Source: Deinococcus sp. JMULE3 (lineage in GTDB: Bacteria > Deinococcota > Deinococci > Deinococcales > Deinococcaceae). From it: a DNA stretch of 64,000 nt. A program made the translations under genes and the position numbers. Of this stretch, positions 7,745 to 19,820 are shown in pieces (positions within the stretch are counted from its first letter, which is position 1; the number at the start of each line of letters is the position of its first letter). The stretch covers positions 1,126,001 through 1,190,000 of the forward strand of contig NZ_SGWE01000004.1 of assembly GCF_013337115.1 (NCBI RefSeq), in the 5' to 3' direction. The notes below the pieces were generated by a model that saw only the letters and a program-made list of their open reading frames with translations, was not told the DNA's origin and searched no databases.

Positions 7745-10076
7745 ATGACACGCGCCCGACTCGCCCGCCTCCTGCCCAGCCTGCTCCCCAGCCTGATGCT
7801 CAGTCTCAGCCTGCCTGCCGCCGCCCAGACCGTCTGCGCCCAGCCCGCCGCGAGCGGGAACGTCAGTGGGCTGACCGGGGTCGTGAACACCTACTTCCCC
7901 GGACCGGGCGCCGACACCACCCTGAACGCCGGGACGACCACCGTCACGTTCGGCACGGTCCGCCGGGGCGCGGCGCAGCCCGTCGCCGCCGGGGACCTGC
8001 TGCTGCTCATGCAGATGCAGGGCGCGGACCTCAACGCGACGAACACCGACAGCTACGGGGACGGCGTGGCGGGCGGCGCGGCCAGTGGGCAGCTGAGCAG
8101 CAACCTGTACGCCGGACGCTACGAGTTCGTGACCGTCACCGCCGTGACCGGCGCGGGCAGCGTCACGGTGCGCGGGCAGGGCGCGGGCGGCGGACTGGTG
8201 AACACGTACGTCAGCCGCGCCGCGACCGCCACGCAGGGCGCCGCGCGGTATCAGGTGATCCGCGTGCCGCAGTACGGCAACCTGACGCTGGGCGCCGCGC
8301 CCGTCACCGCCGAGCCCTGGGACGGCACGGACGGCGGCGTGGTCGTGCTGGACGTGACCGGCACCCTGAACTGGAACGGGGGGGGCGTGAACGTGAACGC
8401 CCTGGGCTTCCGTGGTGGGGCGGGGCAGGGCCTGGGCGGGGTGGGGACCGCGACCGGGTACAGCAACGCGGACTACCGCAACGTGACCGCCGGGGCCGTG
8501 CACGGCAACAAGGGCGAGGGTCTGGCGGGCACGCCGCGCTTCGTCCTGAACCCCGTGACGTCCACGCTGCTGGATACGGGCGCCGAGGGATACCCGAACG
8601 GCAGCCGCGCACGCGGCGCGCCCGGCAACGCGGGCGGCGGCGGCACCGACGGCGCCGTGAACGTCAACTCGCAGAACAGTGGCGGGGGCGGCGGCGGCAA
8701 CGGCGGGGGCGGCGGGCTGGGCGGCAACAGCTGGAGCAGCAACCTCGCCACCGGCGGGTTCGGCGGGAAGGCCGCGCCAGCCAGCCTGAGCGCCCTGTTC
8801 CTGGGCGGCGGGGGCGGCAGCGGGTCGCGCAACAACGGCAGCGGCGTGCAGGGCAGCGGCGGCGCTGGCGGCGGGATCGTGATCATCCGCGCCGGGCAGA
8901 GCAGCGGCAACGGGACCGTCAGCGCGAACGGCGCGGCGGGACTGGGGGCCGACAACGACGGCGCCGGGGGTGGCGGGGCGGGCGGCACGGTGATCGTCAT
9001 GACCGGCAGCGGCACCCTGAGCGGCCTGACCGTCACGGCCAGCGGCGGAAACGGCGGGAACGCGTGGCCCGCGCAGGCCGCCGGGGCGAACAACGTGAAC
9101 GCGCACGGACCGGGCGGCGGGGCGGGGGCGGGATCGTATACACGAACGTGTCCGGGGCCAGCGTCACGGCCGCGAACGGCGCGAACGGCACGACCACGTC
9201 GTCGGTCGTGGCGTTCGGCGCGCAGCCGGGCGTGACGGGCACCATTCCCGGCGGCAGCCTGATCGGCCTGCCCGGCACCCGCGAGGGCGCGGCCTGCCCG
9301 GTCCTGAGCGTCAGCAAGTCCACGAGCACGCCCGCGGTGTGGCGCGGCGCGAAGGCCACGTACAGCGTCACGGTCACGAACTCGGGCGGGGCCAGCAGCA
9401 CCGTGCGGGTGCAGGACACCCTCCCGGCGGGCTTCACGCTGAGCGGCGCGCCGGTCGTCACCCCGGCGGGGCGCGGGTCACGACCGCGGACGCCAGCACC
9501 GCGACCGCGCTGGACCTGAAGACCTTCCGGCTGGGGTACGGCGAGTCCCTGAACGTCACCTTCGACGCACTGACGCCCACCGACCCGGCGCTGCGGGGCA
9601 CGGTCTTCCAGAACAGCGCGACCGCCAGCACCACGGACGCCGCCGGGAACGCCGTGACCGGCACGTACCTGGGCAGCAGCAGCGCCGCCGAGGACGTCCG
9701 CCTGCTGTTCCCCAGCCTGAAGGTCACGAAGGCCGTGCGGAACGTCACGCGGACCACGGCGTTCGGCACGAGTGGCGGCGGGTACCCCGGCGACCGCCTG
9801 GAGTACTGCCTGACGTACCTGAACGACGGGGACGGCCCGCTGAACGGCGTGAACCTCACGGACAGCATCCCGGCGAACACGGCCGTCCTGACCGGCGCGT
9901 ACGGGGCGGGCCTGGGCGTGCAGTTCACCCCGGCGTCCGGCGCGGCCGTGACGTACAGCAGCGCCGCCGACGCGGACGCCGGGCGGATCAGTCAGGCGGG
10001 CGGGCTGCTCGTGGCGCTGGGGACCGTGGCGCAGGGCGCGAGCGGCACCGCCTGCTTCCAGGTGAGCGTCCGCTGA
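7745..10076 (+). pseudogene. Secreted glycine-rich DUF11 surface protein, two frameshifts
   Basis: Read through two single-base losses this locus encodes a ~775-residue secreted protein. It has a signal peptide (LPSLMLSLSLPAAAQ), an N-terminal beta-rich region, a glycine-rich block (runs such as GGGGGNGGGGGLGG, bases ~8630-9130), then DUF11-type repeats with the hallmark phrases KSTSTPAVWRGAKATYSVTV and VRVQDTLPAGF, and a second repeat LKVTKAVRNVT ... YCLTYLNDGDGPLNGVNLTDSIPANT. The frame moves back by one near 9117-9132 and again near 9466-9474, each inside a G-rich run. Restoring one G at the second site gives a smooth join. DUF11 proteins are usually cell-surface or extracellular-matrix components. 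Whether the gene is truly broken or the sequence has errors cannot be settled here. Confidence 0.75.
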
Positions 10077-10233
10077 TACGGACTCCGATTGAATGGGCTG
10101 CAAAGCCCGTTCAATCCGAGCGGATGCGACTCGTAGAGCTGCGCAGCAGAGGAGGAGAACAACGGGTTCCGGGCGTGAAGTTGGCAGATCGGTGGTGTTC
10201 CGATCTGTGAACGAAACAGACGGAATCCGCATG
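10076..10233 (-). repeat. Interspersed structured repeat, family 1, copy B (reverse)
   Basis: Reverse-strand copy filling the gap between the DUF11 gene and deoB; its edge touches the DUF11 stop codon. Stem 1 CAGATCGG/CCGATCTG (10185-10192 with 10200-10207) is perfect. Stem 2 pairs ATTGAA..GGGCT (from 10088) with AGCCC.TTCAAT. This copy is longer than A and C because of ~20 extra bases between the stems. Confidence 0.78.
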
Positions 10234-10269
10234 AGGCGCCCGTCCGCGGCGGGCAGGCGCACGCGGGGC

Positions 10270-10275
10270 TAGACT
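10270..10275 (+). promoter_or_regulatory. -10 element of deoB, leaderless type
   Basis: TAGACT ends 6 nt before the deoB ATG (10282). No Shine-Dalgarno sequence is present, so initiation on a leaderless mRNA is likely. Confidence 0.5.
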
Positions 10276-10281
10276 GGGGGC

Positions 10282-11457
<1,176 letters not shown>

Positions 11458-11555
11458 CCCCCGAGGCGTTCAGCCTCACCCTGTCGCTGGGCGGGCGCTA
11501 CGCGGGCGAGCAGCAGTGGGCGCTGCACGGCGAACGCAGCGCCCTGGTCGCGCGC

Positions 11556-12074
11556 GTGCAGACCGATTTCGGCGGGGTGCTGCCCGGCGTGCGGCGCGTG
11601 CAGACCAGCCGCATGCACCCCCGCCTGCTGACCAGCCTCGGGTACGCCGAGGGCGACGGACGGGGCCGCCCCGGTTTCGACGTGAGCTTCGACCGCCGCG
11701 CGGGCCTGATCACGCTGCGCCAGGGCCGCGACGAGGCCACGCAACCCCTGACCACCGAGTACCACGACCCGGTCAGTCTGCTGCTGTGGCTGCGGCAGCT
11801 GACCGCGCAGGACGGCGGCGGCCCCGAGCGGACGCACGCCCAGCTGACCGGCGGGCGCGTGCTGATCCAGCGCCTCCCGGACGCCGAGGTGGACGGTATG
11901 CCGTGCAGCGGGTTCTTCCTGCGGCCCGGCAACGCCTACGTGTACGTCGAGCAGGACGCGCCGCACCGCCTGATGCGCCTGATCCAGCCGACCGATTTCG
12001 GTCCGGTCGAGGCGAACGCGCAGCCCGCCGCGCGCCGCACCGTGCATGGCCGCGAACGCCGCCGCCGGGTGTGA
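11556..12074 (+). CDS. Uncharacterised soluble protein, start uncertain
   Basis: From the GTG at 11556 this gives 172 residues with a mostly beta pattern (RPGFDVSFDRRAGLITLRQGR; GGRVLIQRLPDAEVDG; RPGNAYVYVEQDAPHRLMRL) and a basic tail RRTVHGRERRRRV. The frame is open from 11433 and the extra residues (FSLTLSLGGRYAGEQQW) look coding, so the true start may be the CTG at 11439, which would overlap deoB by 19 nt and be translationally coupled. The layout is reminiscent of DUF3108-like beta proteins, but I cannot confirm a family. There is no signal peptide. The function is unknown. Confidence 0.68.
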   Translation: MQTDFGGVLPGVRRVQTSRMHPRLLTSLGYAEGDGRGRPGFDVSFDRRAGLITLRQGRDEATQPLTTEYHDPVSLLLWLRQLTAQDGGGPERTHAQLTGGRVLIQRLPDAEVDGMPCSGFFLRPGNAYVYVEQDAPHRLMRLIQPTDFGPVEANAQPAARRTVHGRERRRRV

Positions 12075-12100
12075 GCCGGGATGAACATGACTCGATTCTC

Positions 12101-12205
12101 ACGTGATCGCTTTCCGTTTTCCCCTCTCCCCCCGTGGGAGAGGGAGGGAGGAGCGGAGCGACGGAAGGGTGAGGGGGCCACCGGGCAGCCCTGACTGGTA
12201 TGAAA
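12101..12205. repeat. Interspersed repeat, family 2, copy 1
   Basis: About 105 nt sharing ACGTGATCGC, TTCCGTT, CCCCTCTC and GGGTGAGGGGGCCACCGGG blocks, in order, with 38418-38520. It contains an inverted CCTCTCCC/GGGAGAGG hairpin near 12123-12142. It lies in the 301-bp gap before hisD; the rest of that gap (12206-12370) shows only pyrimidine-rich leader sequence. Confidence 0.6.
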
Positions 12206-12375
12206 TCCCGTGACTCGCGTGTGAAGCCCGCTCCTGAGCCGTCCCTTCCGTCCGGCCTGCCCAGACCTGTGGGTGGGCCGCGCCGGGCGGCAGGTGCCAC
12301 GATGGACCCCGGCCCGCCCCGCGTGTGGGGCGCCGCTTCCCCCACCCTCCTCTCCCCTGTTTTCCTGGAGTGACG

Positions 12376-13686
12376 ATGCAAGTGCTGCAAGGCCAAGAGG
12401 CCCGGTCCGCCCTGACGCGGACGTTCAATGAGATTCCCGTTCCCGACGCCGTCCTGGCGCGTATCGAGGCGACGTTCGGCGAGGCGCTGAGTCCCGCGCA
12501 GGTCGTCGAGCGCATCCTGAGTGATGTCCGCGCGCGCGGGGACGACGCGCTGCGCGACTGGACCGAGCGGCTGGACGGTCACCGCCCCGCCGACCTGCGC
12601 GTGCCGGAGGCGGAACTGGCCGCCGCGCAGGTCGCCCCGGACCTGCACGAGGCGATCCTCACGGCGATCCGGCGCGTACGGGCCTTCTACGAGCAGCAGC
12701 CCGCGCACGGGTTCCTGAACCACGGTCCGGACGGCGCGCTGGGGCAGCTGGTGCGCCCGCTGGGGCGGGTGGGCGTGTACGTGCCGGGCGGGCTGGCCCC
12801 GCTGATCAGCACGCTGATTCACACGGCGGTGCCCGCGCAGGTGGCGGGCGTGCCGGACATCGTGGTCACCACGCCGCCCGCGCGGGACGGGAGCGTGCAC
12901 CCGGCGATCCTCGTCGCGGCGCGCGAACTCGGCCTTGAGCAGGTGTTCCGGGTGGGCGGCGCGCAGGCCATCGCGGCCCTGGCGTACGGCACGGCGAGCA
13001 TCGGCGCGGTGGACAAGGTCGCGGGTCCCGGCAACCTGTTCGTGGTGATCGCCAAGCGGATGGTGTACGGCCAGACCGGCATCGAGAGCCTCCCCGGCCC
13101 GACCGAGACGCTGGTCGTGGCGGACGACAGCGCCGACCCGCGCTTCGTGGCGGCCGACCTGCTGGCGCAGGCGGAGCACAACGGCGCGGAACCCGTGCTC
13201 GTCTCCACCAGCCGCGACCTGCTGATCCGGGTGCAGGCGGAACTCAACGGGCAGCTGGAGGCCCTGCCGGAACCGAACCGGGGCTGGGCGCGCGACAGCG
13301 TGCAGGCCCGCATGAAGGTCATCCTGGCCGGCACGCTGGAGGAGGCCGTGGAGCTGGCGAACCTGTACGCGCCCGAGCACCTGTGCCTGCTGACCCGCGA
13401 CCCGTGGAGTCTGCTGGGCCTCGTGCAGCGCGCCGGGGGCGTGTTCGTCGGAGAGGCGAGCATGGAGGCGCTGGGCGACTACGTGGCGGGCCCCAGTCAC
13501 GTCATGCCGACCGGCGGCACGGCGCGCTTCATGAGCCCGGTGAACGTGCGGGACTTCCAGAACATCATCTCGGTGGTGGGCCTGAACGAGGGCGCGCTGC
13601 GCCGCATCGGCCCGGCCGGGGCGACCCTGGCCCGCGCCGAGGGCCTCGAGGCGCACGCCCGCGCGATCGAAAGCCGCCTCTCGTGA
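12376..13686 (+). CDS. hisD: Histidinol dehydrogenase
   Basis: This 436-residue zinc enzyme oxidises L-histidinol to histidine with two NAD+, the last step of histidine biosynthesis. Diagnostic segments are VYVPGGLAPLISTL, RVGGAQAIAALAYGT, KVAGPGN, GPTETLVVAD, LAQAEHNGAEPVLV, YAPEHLCLL and GPSHVMPTGGTARF. The ATG at 12376 has GGAG 5 nt upstream; the frame is open further up but those residues (HPPLPCFPG) are not conserved-looking. Its stop overlaps the GTG start of the EamA exporter by 4 nt (GTGA), so the two are translated from one mRNA. No other his genes are here. Confidence 0.97.
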   Translation: MQVLQGQEARSALTRTFNEIPVPDAVLARIEATFGEALSPAQVVERILSDVRARGDDALRDWTERLDGHRPADLRVPEAELAAAQVAPDLHEAILTAIRRVRAFYEQQPAHGFLNHGPDGALGQLVRPLGRVGVYVPGGLAPLISTLIHTAVPAQVAGVPDIVVTTPPARDGSVHPAILVAARELGLEQVFRVGGAQAIAALAYGTASIGAVDKVAGPGNLFVVIAKRMVYGQTGIESLPGPTETLVVADDSADPRFVAADLLAQAEHNGAEPVLVSTSRDLLIRVQAELNGQLEALPEPNRGWARDSVQARMKVILAGTLEEAVELANLYAPEHLCLLTRDPWSLLGLVQRAGGVFVGEASMEALGDYVAGPSHVMPTGGTARFMSPVNVRDFQNIISVVGLNEGALRRIGPAGATLARAEGLEAHARAIESRLS

Positions 13687-14582
13687 GTGCGGCCGCTGCC
13701 ACGCCCGCCGCGCGCCTGACGCCGCTGGTGCTGCTGTGCCTGGGGCTGGTGTACGTCGTGTGGGGCAGCACGTACTTCGGGATCAAGGTCGCCATCGAGA
13801 CGCTGCCGCCGCTGGGCATGCTCGCGGCACGCTTCATGGTGGCCGGGGCGCTGCTGCTGCTCGTGCTGCGCCTGCGGGGCGCGGCGCTCCCCACCGCGCG
13901 CGAGTGGCGGTCCAGCGCCCTAGTCGGCACCCTGTTGCTGGGCGGCGGCACCGGGCTGGTCACGCTGGCCGAACGGGACGCGAGCAGCAGCGTCGCCGCC
14001 ATGGTCATCGCGGTGTCGCCACTGTTCGCGGCGCTGTTCGCGCGCCTGTGGGGCGAGAAGACCGGCGGGCGCGAGTGGCTGGGCATCGGCGTGGGCCTGA
14101 TCGGCATCGCGCTGCTGAATGTCGGGGAGCTGCACGCCACGCCGCTGGCGGCGCTGCTGCTGATCCTCGCACCGCTGTGCTGGACGTTCGGCAGCCAGTG
14201 GTCCCGCCACCTGCCCCTCCCCAGCGGGCTGATGGGCTCGGCGGCCGAGATGCTCGCCGGGGGCGGCGTCCTGCTCCTCCTGAGCGTCCTGATGGGCGAA
14301 CGCTGGGGCACCCCCAGCGCCGCGAGCCTGTGGGCACTGGCGTACCTCACGGTGTTCGGGAGCCTCGTGGCGTACAGCGCGTACATGTACCTCGTGGCGC
14401 ACACCCGCCCGGCCCTGGCGACCAGCTACGCGTACGTGAACCCGGTCGTGGCGGTGCTGCTGGGCGTCGGCTTCGGCGGCGAGCAGCTGGGCCCGCTGGG
14501 CTGGGCGGCGCTGCTCGTGATCCTCACGGGCGTCGCGCTCGTCGCGTGGCCGCGCCGCGTCCCGGACGCGGAGGCCGTATGA
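13683..14582 (+). CDS. EamA/DMT family permease
   Basis: The 299-residue protein has about ten membrane helices in two EamA halves. The first starts LVLLCLGLVYVVWGSTYFGIKVA (VWGSTYF is a family signature) and contains ARFMVAG; the second ends YAYVNPVVAVLLGVGFGGE with the matching helix-9 motif NPVVAVLLG. DMT proteins export amino acids, nucleosides or other metabolites across the inner membrane; the substrate here is unknown. The GTG start overlaps the hisD stop, so expression follows hisD, which hints at, but does not prove, an amino-acid link. Family-1 repeat copy C follows at once. Confidence 0.9.
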   Translation: MSAAAATPAARLTPLVLLCLGLVYVVWGSTYFGIKVAIETLPPLGMLAARFMVAGALLLLVLRLRGAALPTAREWRSSALVGTLLLGGGTGLVTLAERDASSSVAAMVIAVSPLFAALFARLWGEKTGGREWLGIGVGLIGIALLNVGELHATPLAALLLILAPLCWTFGSQWSRHLPLPSGLMGSAAEMLAGGGVLLLLSVLMGERWGTPSAASLWALAYLTVFGSLVAYSAYMYLVAHTRPALATSYAYVNPVVAVLLGVGFGGEQLGPLGWAALLVILTGVALVAWPRRVPDAEAV

Positions 14583-14716
14583 CAAGGATTCCGTCTGTTT
14601 CATCGACAACCCGGAACACCACCGGGTTGCCAATTCCACGCCCGGAATCCTTTTTTCTCCTTCTCGCATCCGCTCGGATTGAACAGTGTTCACACCCCGT
14701 TCAATCGGAGGACGTA
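14583..14716 (+). repeat. Interspersed structured repeat, family 1, copy C
   Basis: It fills the whole gap between the EamA gene and the ABM-domain gene. Stem 1 CAACCCGG/CCGGGTTG (14607-14614 with 14622-14629) is perfect and uses different bases from copy B while keeping the loop AACACCA. Stem 2 pairs ATTGAAC (14678-14684) with GTTCAAT (14699-14705). Its 3' edge supplies the GGAGG (14707-14711) that acts as Shine-Dalgarno for the gene at 14716. Confidence 0.8.
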
Positions 14717-15300
14717 TGAGCGAGCAGCTCCAGTTCGAGGGGCATCAGCCCAGCGATCCGGTCAGTCTGGTCGTCCGCCGCCGCATCCGCCCCGGGCAGG
14801 AGGCCGCGTACGAGGCGCTGCTGGCCGAGGCGAACGCGCTGCTGGCGCGCCTGCCCGGCCACCGCGGCACCGGCGTGATCCGCCCCGCGCCGGGCGAGCA
14901 GGAGTACACGCTGCTGGCCCGCTTCGACACGCTGACCAGCGCCGCCGCGTGGGAACTGTCCCCCGAGCGGGCCGCGTGGCTGGAGCGCATCGCGCCGCTG
15001 GTGGACGAGCACGTCAGTTTCGAGAAGCAGCCGGGCCTGGACTTCTGGTTCACGCCGCCGGCCGCCGCGACCCTGCGTCAGCCGCCCCGCTGGAAGATGG
15101 CGCTGCTGACCCTGGCGGCGCTGTACCCGGTGAGCGTCAGCACGTCCTGGCTGTTCGGCGAGGCGCTGAAACCCTGGCTGGGTCACCTCGTGATGCCGAT
15201 CCGCGCCATTCCGCAGATGATCGTGGTCGTGCTGCTCATGACCTATCTGGTGATGCCCGCCGTGACACGCTGGGCGACGCCGTGGCTGCGCGGCAAGTAA
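14716..15300 (+). CDS. ABM-domain protein with C-terminal membrane anchor
   Basis: Residues ~15-110 of this 194-residue product resemble the antibiotic-biosynthesis-monooxygenase (ABM) ferredoxin-like fold (SLVVRRRIRPGQEAAYEALL ... YTLLARFDTLTSAAAWELS). After RWKM two hydrophobic helices follow (ALLTLAALYPVSVSTSWLF and MIVVVLLMTYLVMPAV). ABM domains dimerise and can bind haem or small aromatics; the ABM-plus-two-helix form is known as a family of uncharacterised membrane proteins. The ATG at 14716 has a GGAGG 4-5 nt upstream that lies in repeat copy C. The gene is convergent with the vanW-like gene across a terminator hairpin. Confidence 0.82.
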   Translation: MSEQLQFEGHQPSDPVSLVVRRRIRPGQEAAYEALLAEANALLARLPGHRGTGVIRPAPGEQEYTLLARFDTLTSAAAWELSPERAAWLERIAPLVDEHVSFEKQPGLDFWFTPPAAATLRQPPRWKMALLTLAALYPVSVSTSWLFGEALKPWLGHLVMPIRAIPQMIVVVLLMTYLVMPAVTRWATPWLRGK

Positions 15301-15316
15301 GGTCAGCTGCGGAACA

Positions 15317-15352
15317 GGGCCCACCTCTGACCTGGAGGTGGGGCCCTTGCTT
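15317..15352. terminator. Hairpin terminator between convergent genes
   Basis: GGGCCCACCTC (15317-15327) pairs with GAGGTGGGGCCC (15335-15346) with one bulged G. TTGCTT follows on the + strand. It serves the ABM gene and possibly the vanW-like gene. Confidence 0.65.
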
Positions 15353-15359
15353 GCCGGGT

Positions 15360-16508
15360 TCAGTTCAGGCGCTTGTCCCTGGGGTTCACGCCGTAAACGG
15401 CGCCCCAGGGTTTGTAGACGCTCTTAAGGGTGTCCTTGCTGACGACCTTCCCGCCAGCCTTGACGGTGCGGGTGATGACGCTGGTCATGCCCTGCATGGG
15501 CGTGTCGAGCAGGCGGCGGCCGCCGGGGGCGACGCGGTCGTCCGGGGTGTAGCTGGGGTCGGCGGGGGCCTTGAAGTCGGTGATGACGGGCTTGCTGATG
15601 TTGACGGTGCGGCCGGTGTTCGCGCCGAACACGTCGAAGCGCAGGGTCTTGGCGCGGGTGTCCCAGGCGGCCTGGATGAACAGGTGCTTGCCGGTGTCGT
15701 TCTTCATGCGCAGGTTCTTGCTGGGGGCGTACACGGTGGCCTCGAAGCCGACGGGGTCGTAGTACTTCACGCGGTGGCTGTGCTCGTGCCGCTCGGTGAT
15801 GGGCAGGCCCGCCTGGTACAGCGCGCGGAAGATGGTGGTGCTGACCTGGCAGATGCCGCCGCCGTCCTCCTTGCTCAGGGTCCCGCCACTGATCACGAAG
15901 CCCTTCACGAAGCCGGTGCTGGCGTCGATCTGGCCGATCTCCTCGTTGAAGTTGAATTCGTGGCCGGGCGCGATGAAGAAGTTGTCGAGTTTGCTGGCGC
16001 CGACGAGGATGTTCTTCTCGCGGAAGTCGGGGCTGCCCGCGTAGTTGCTCGTGCCGGTCGCGACATGCCACAGGACTCCCCGCTGGGCCAGGAGTTTCAC
16101 GCTGCGGTCGGGGACGGCGCGCTTGACGACGACCTGCGCGGTGTCCTTGCCGCTCAGGATGGCTTTCAGGAGGTTGGCCTTGGTGGCGGCGCGGTCCAGG
16201 GTCCAGCCGGTCTGGTCGGTGGCGACCCAGCTGCCGTTCACGTTGCGGAACACGGCGGGTTTGGGCTTGCGGGCGTCGATGGTCTTCTCCATCCGGTCGA
16301 GGATGGGGGTGATGGTGGTGCTCAGCCGCTTCACCTTCTGGGTGGCCTTGACGCTGGTGGCGGGTACGGCCCAGGACTTCACGATGGGCGTGGTCTTCAG
16401 CTCTCCCTTGCGGATGGTGCTGACCTCGTCCTTCAGGATCAGTTTGAAGTCGGCGGCGTGCGCCGAGGCGACCAGGGCGAGGGTCAGGGTGGTCAGGAGA
16501 CGCTTCAC
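15360..16508 (-). CDS. VanW family protein, secreted
   Basis: The 382-residue product has a signal peptide (LLTTLTLALVASAHA, cleavage after AHA) and a VanW domain in its second half, identified by GGGICQVSTTIFRALYQAGL and YDPVGFEATVYAP. A PG-binding-4-like region probably fills residues 30-190. VanW was named from vancomycin-resistance clusters, but its biochemical role is not established; the family is linked to cell-wall processes. The GTG start lies 7 nt after TACGCT, so the mRNA is probably leaderless. It is convergent with the ABM-domain gene. Confidence 0.9.
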   Translation of the reverse strand: MKRLLTTLTLALVASAHAADFKLILKDEVSTIRKGELKTTPIVKSWAVPATSVKATQKVKRLSTTITPILDRMEKTIDARKPKPAVFRNVNGSWVATDQTGWTLDRAATKANLLKAILSGKDTAQVVVKRAVPDRSVKLLAQRGVLWHVATGTSNYAGSPDFREKNILVGASKLDNFFIAPGHEFNFNEEIGQIDASTGFVKGFVISGGTLSKEDGGGICQVSTTIFRALYQAGLPITERHEHSHRVKYYDPVGFEATVYAPSKNLRMKNDTGKHLFIQAAWDTRAKTLRFDVFGANTGRTVNISKPVITDFKAPADPSYTPDDRVAPGGRRLLDTPMQGMTSVITRTVKAGGKVVSKDTLKSVYKPWGAVYGVNPRDKRLN

Positions 16509-16586
16509 AGTTCTCAGCGTAGGCAGGGGCGACTGACGGCCCGTGAGCGGAGGTTGCGGGAACCCTGACCTGCCTTTACGGTGCGC

Positions 16587-18283
<1,697 letters not shown>

Positions 18284-18339
18284 GCCCCGCAGCTTACCGG
18301 GGACCCCTGCCACGCCGGGCGGGGCCGTCCAGAAAAGCG

Positions 18340-18369
18340 GCGCGGCCCAGGCATGGACCCGGGCCGCGC
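18340..18369 (-). terminator. Rho-independent terminator of the gene at 18384-18641
   Basis: GCGCGGCCC (18340-18348) pairs perfectly with GGGCCGCGC (18361-18369). Read leftward it is followed by CGC then TTTT, a usable terminator just after the small gene's stop. Confidence 0.65.
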
Positions 18370-18383
18370 TGGCAGGACCGGCT

Positions 18384-18641
18384 TCAGCTCTCTTCGCTGC
18401 TGTCGCGGTTCTGGTGGTCGCGTCCGTCATCCGCGCCACTGCCGGGTTCGATCAGTGCGTCGGGGCGCACGGCGGCGATCACGCCACTGCCCGTCCCGGT
18501 GACCAGTGCGGGCACCACCGGGGCCTCCTCGGCGCGGCGCGCCTCGCCTGTGGCGGGGCTGTTGACGACGTTGCCGCTCTCCTGCTGGATCTCCTCGACG
18601 CTCTTGCCCAGGGGCGCGTCCCCGTACCTGTTGTCGGTCAT
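18384..18641 (-). CDS. Small hydrophilic, probably disordered protein
   Basis: The 85-residue protein is rich in Glu, Asp, Gly, Ala and Asn and lacks Cys, Trp and hydrophobic segments of any length (start [20 protein letters not shown], end [14 protein letters not shown]). It is probably unfolded in isolation. A CAGACT hexamer ends 6 nt before the ATG, matching the leaderless spacing seen elsewhere. A terminator follows. Codon usage is native. I recognise no family; similar acidic small proteins occur at 32295-32483 and 41726-41926. A stress or desiccation role is only a guess. Confidence 0.65.
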   Translation of the reverse strand: MTDNRYGDAPLGKSVEEIQQESGNVVNSPATGEARRAEEAPVVPALVTGTGSGVIAAVRPDALIEPGSGADDGRDHQNRDSSEES

Positions 18642-18800
18642 GCCTCCAGTCTGGGCCGCGCGGGCACGCGCCGGGGTGAGAGGTGCGGGGCGCGTCCCTT
18701 CACGTTGGCAGACGCGGTTTCTCCGGCCCGGGCGGCGCCCGCTATGCTGTGGCGCAGTGAGGCGCGCCGGACGTTCCGGGCGCCGAGGAAGGAGCCGATC

Positions 18801-19820
18801 ATGACCCACCCCAGTGACCGCGCCGCGCAGACCCTGCGTGACCTTGGATTGACCGACGCCCCCCTGAGTGCCCTGGAACGCGAGGACGCGCTGTTCGTCC
18901 TGACGCCCGAGACGCTGCTGTTCCAGGATGCGGGCGGCACGCGCCGCGTGACCCTGCGGGACCTGACCCGCATCCACAGCGATCAGGAGGGCACGCTGCG
19001 CGTCGAGACGCCCGCCGGGACGGCGCTGAGCGCCAGCCTGCTGGGCTTCGATCCGGGCGCGGTGCAGGCCTTCTTCGGCGGGGTGCGTGACGCGACCGCC
19101 CGCGCCAAGGAGCAGCCCGCCTCGCCGCTGCCGCAGGCGGGCGCCGCGAAGACCTTCGCCCCGGCGCCCACGCCCGCTCCAGTCCCCACGCCAGCACCAG
19201 TGCCCACGCCCGCCGCTGCTCCGGTCACGACACCTGCTGCTGTTCCCACGACTGCGCCTGTTCCCACAGCGGCGCCCACTCCGGCACTGGACCCCGCACC
19301 AGCCCCCACGTTCGTAACCGCCCCGGCCCCGGCGCCCGCCCCGCTGGCGCCCGCGCCCGCCGTGTCGGAGCCTGCGCCCAGCGCGGCGCACGAGCGTCCG
19401 GCGGCCACGCCGGTCGTGATCTCCTCGTCGGCGTTCTCACCCAACCGGCCCGAACCGAAGGGGCCGGACCTGACGAAGACTCCCGAACCCCGCCCGGTCC
19501 CCAGTTCGCCCGTCCCGGCGGCTGCGGCGACCCCGGCGCTGCGCGGTTCGGCGGGCGCGGCGGCGGCCCTGGCGCGGCAGGCGGACCTCGCCTCTGGCCT
19601 GCCGGGTCGCCTGCGGGTGCTGGGCGTGGTGCTGTTCCTGGGCGCGGTGGCGCTGGCGTTCTTCCAGTTCACGGGCGGCGAGCGGTACGCGGGCCTGTGG
19701 ACGCTGCTGGCGGGCGGCGTGGGCACGATCGCGCTGGTGAGCCTCGCGGAGATCGCGCGCCTGCTGGTGAGCCTCGCGCACGCGGTGGGTGACGGGTCCG
19801 GAGTGATGGACGTTGACTGA
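18801..19820 (+). CDS. Membrane protein with PH-like N-domain and Pro/Thr/Ala linker
   Basis: The 339-residue product has three parts. Residues 1-100 form a globular domain with a beta pattern ([39 protein letters not shown]). Residues ~105-250 form a long linker built from [15 protein letters not shown] units. The C-terminus has two helices ([20 protein letters not shown] and [20 protein letters not shown]). It is probably an inner-membrane protein with a tethered domain. AAGGAG lies 8 nt before the ATG. The lysK TTG start overlaps its end by 8 nt, suggesting coupling. The function is unknown. Confidence 0.8.
   Translation: MTHPSDRAAQTLRDLGLTDAPLSALEREDALFVLTPETLLFQDAGGTRRVTLRDLTRIHSDQEGTLRVETPAGTALSASLLGFDPGAVQAFFGGVRDATARAKEQPASPLPQAGAAKTFAPAPTPAPVPTPAPVPTPAAAPVTTPAAVPTTAPVPTAAPTPALDPAPAPTFVTAPAPAPAPLAPAPAVSEPAPSAAHERPAATPVVISSSAFSPNRPEPKGPDLTKTPEPRPVPSSPVPAAAATPALRGSAGAAAALARQADLASGLPGRLRVLGVVLFLGAVALAFFQFTGGERYAGLWTLLAGGVGTIALVSLAEIARLLVSLAHAVGDGSGVMDVD

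Noticed and set aside
9117..9480. Programmed frameshifting in the DUF11 gene
   Set aside because: There is no heptameric slippery site, and both shifts sit in G runs and are cured by one added base; sequencing error or mutation is simpler.
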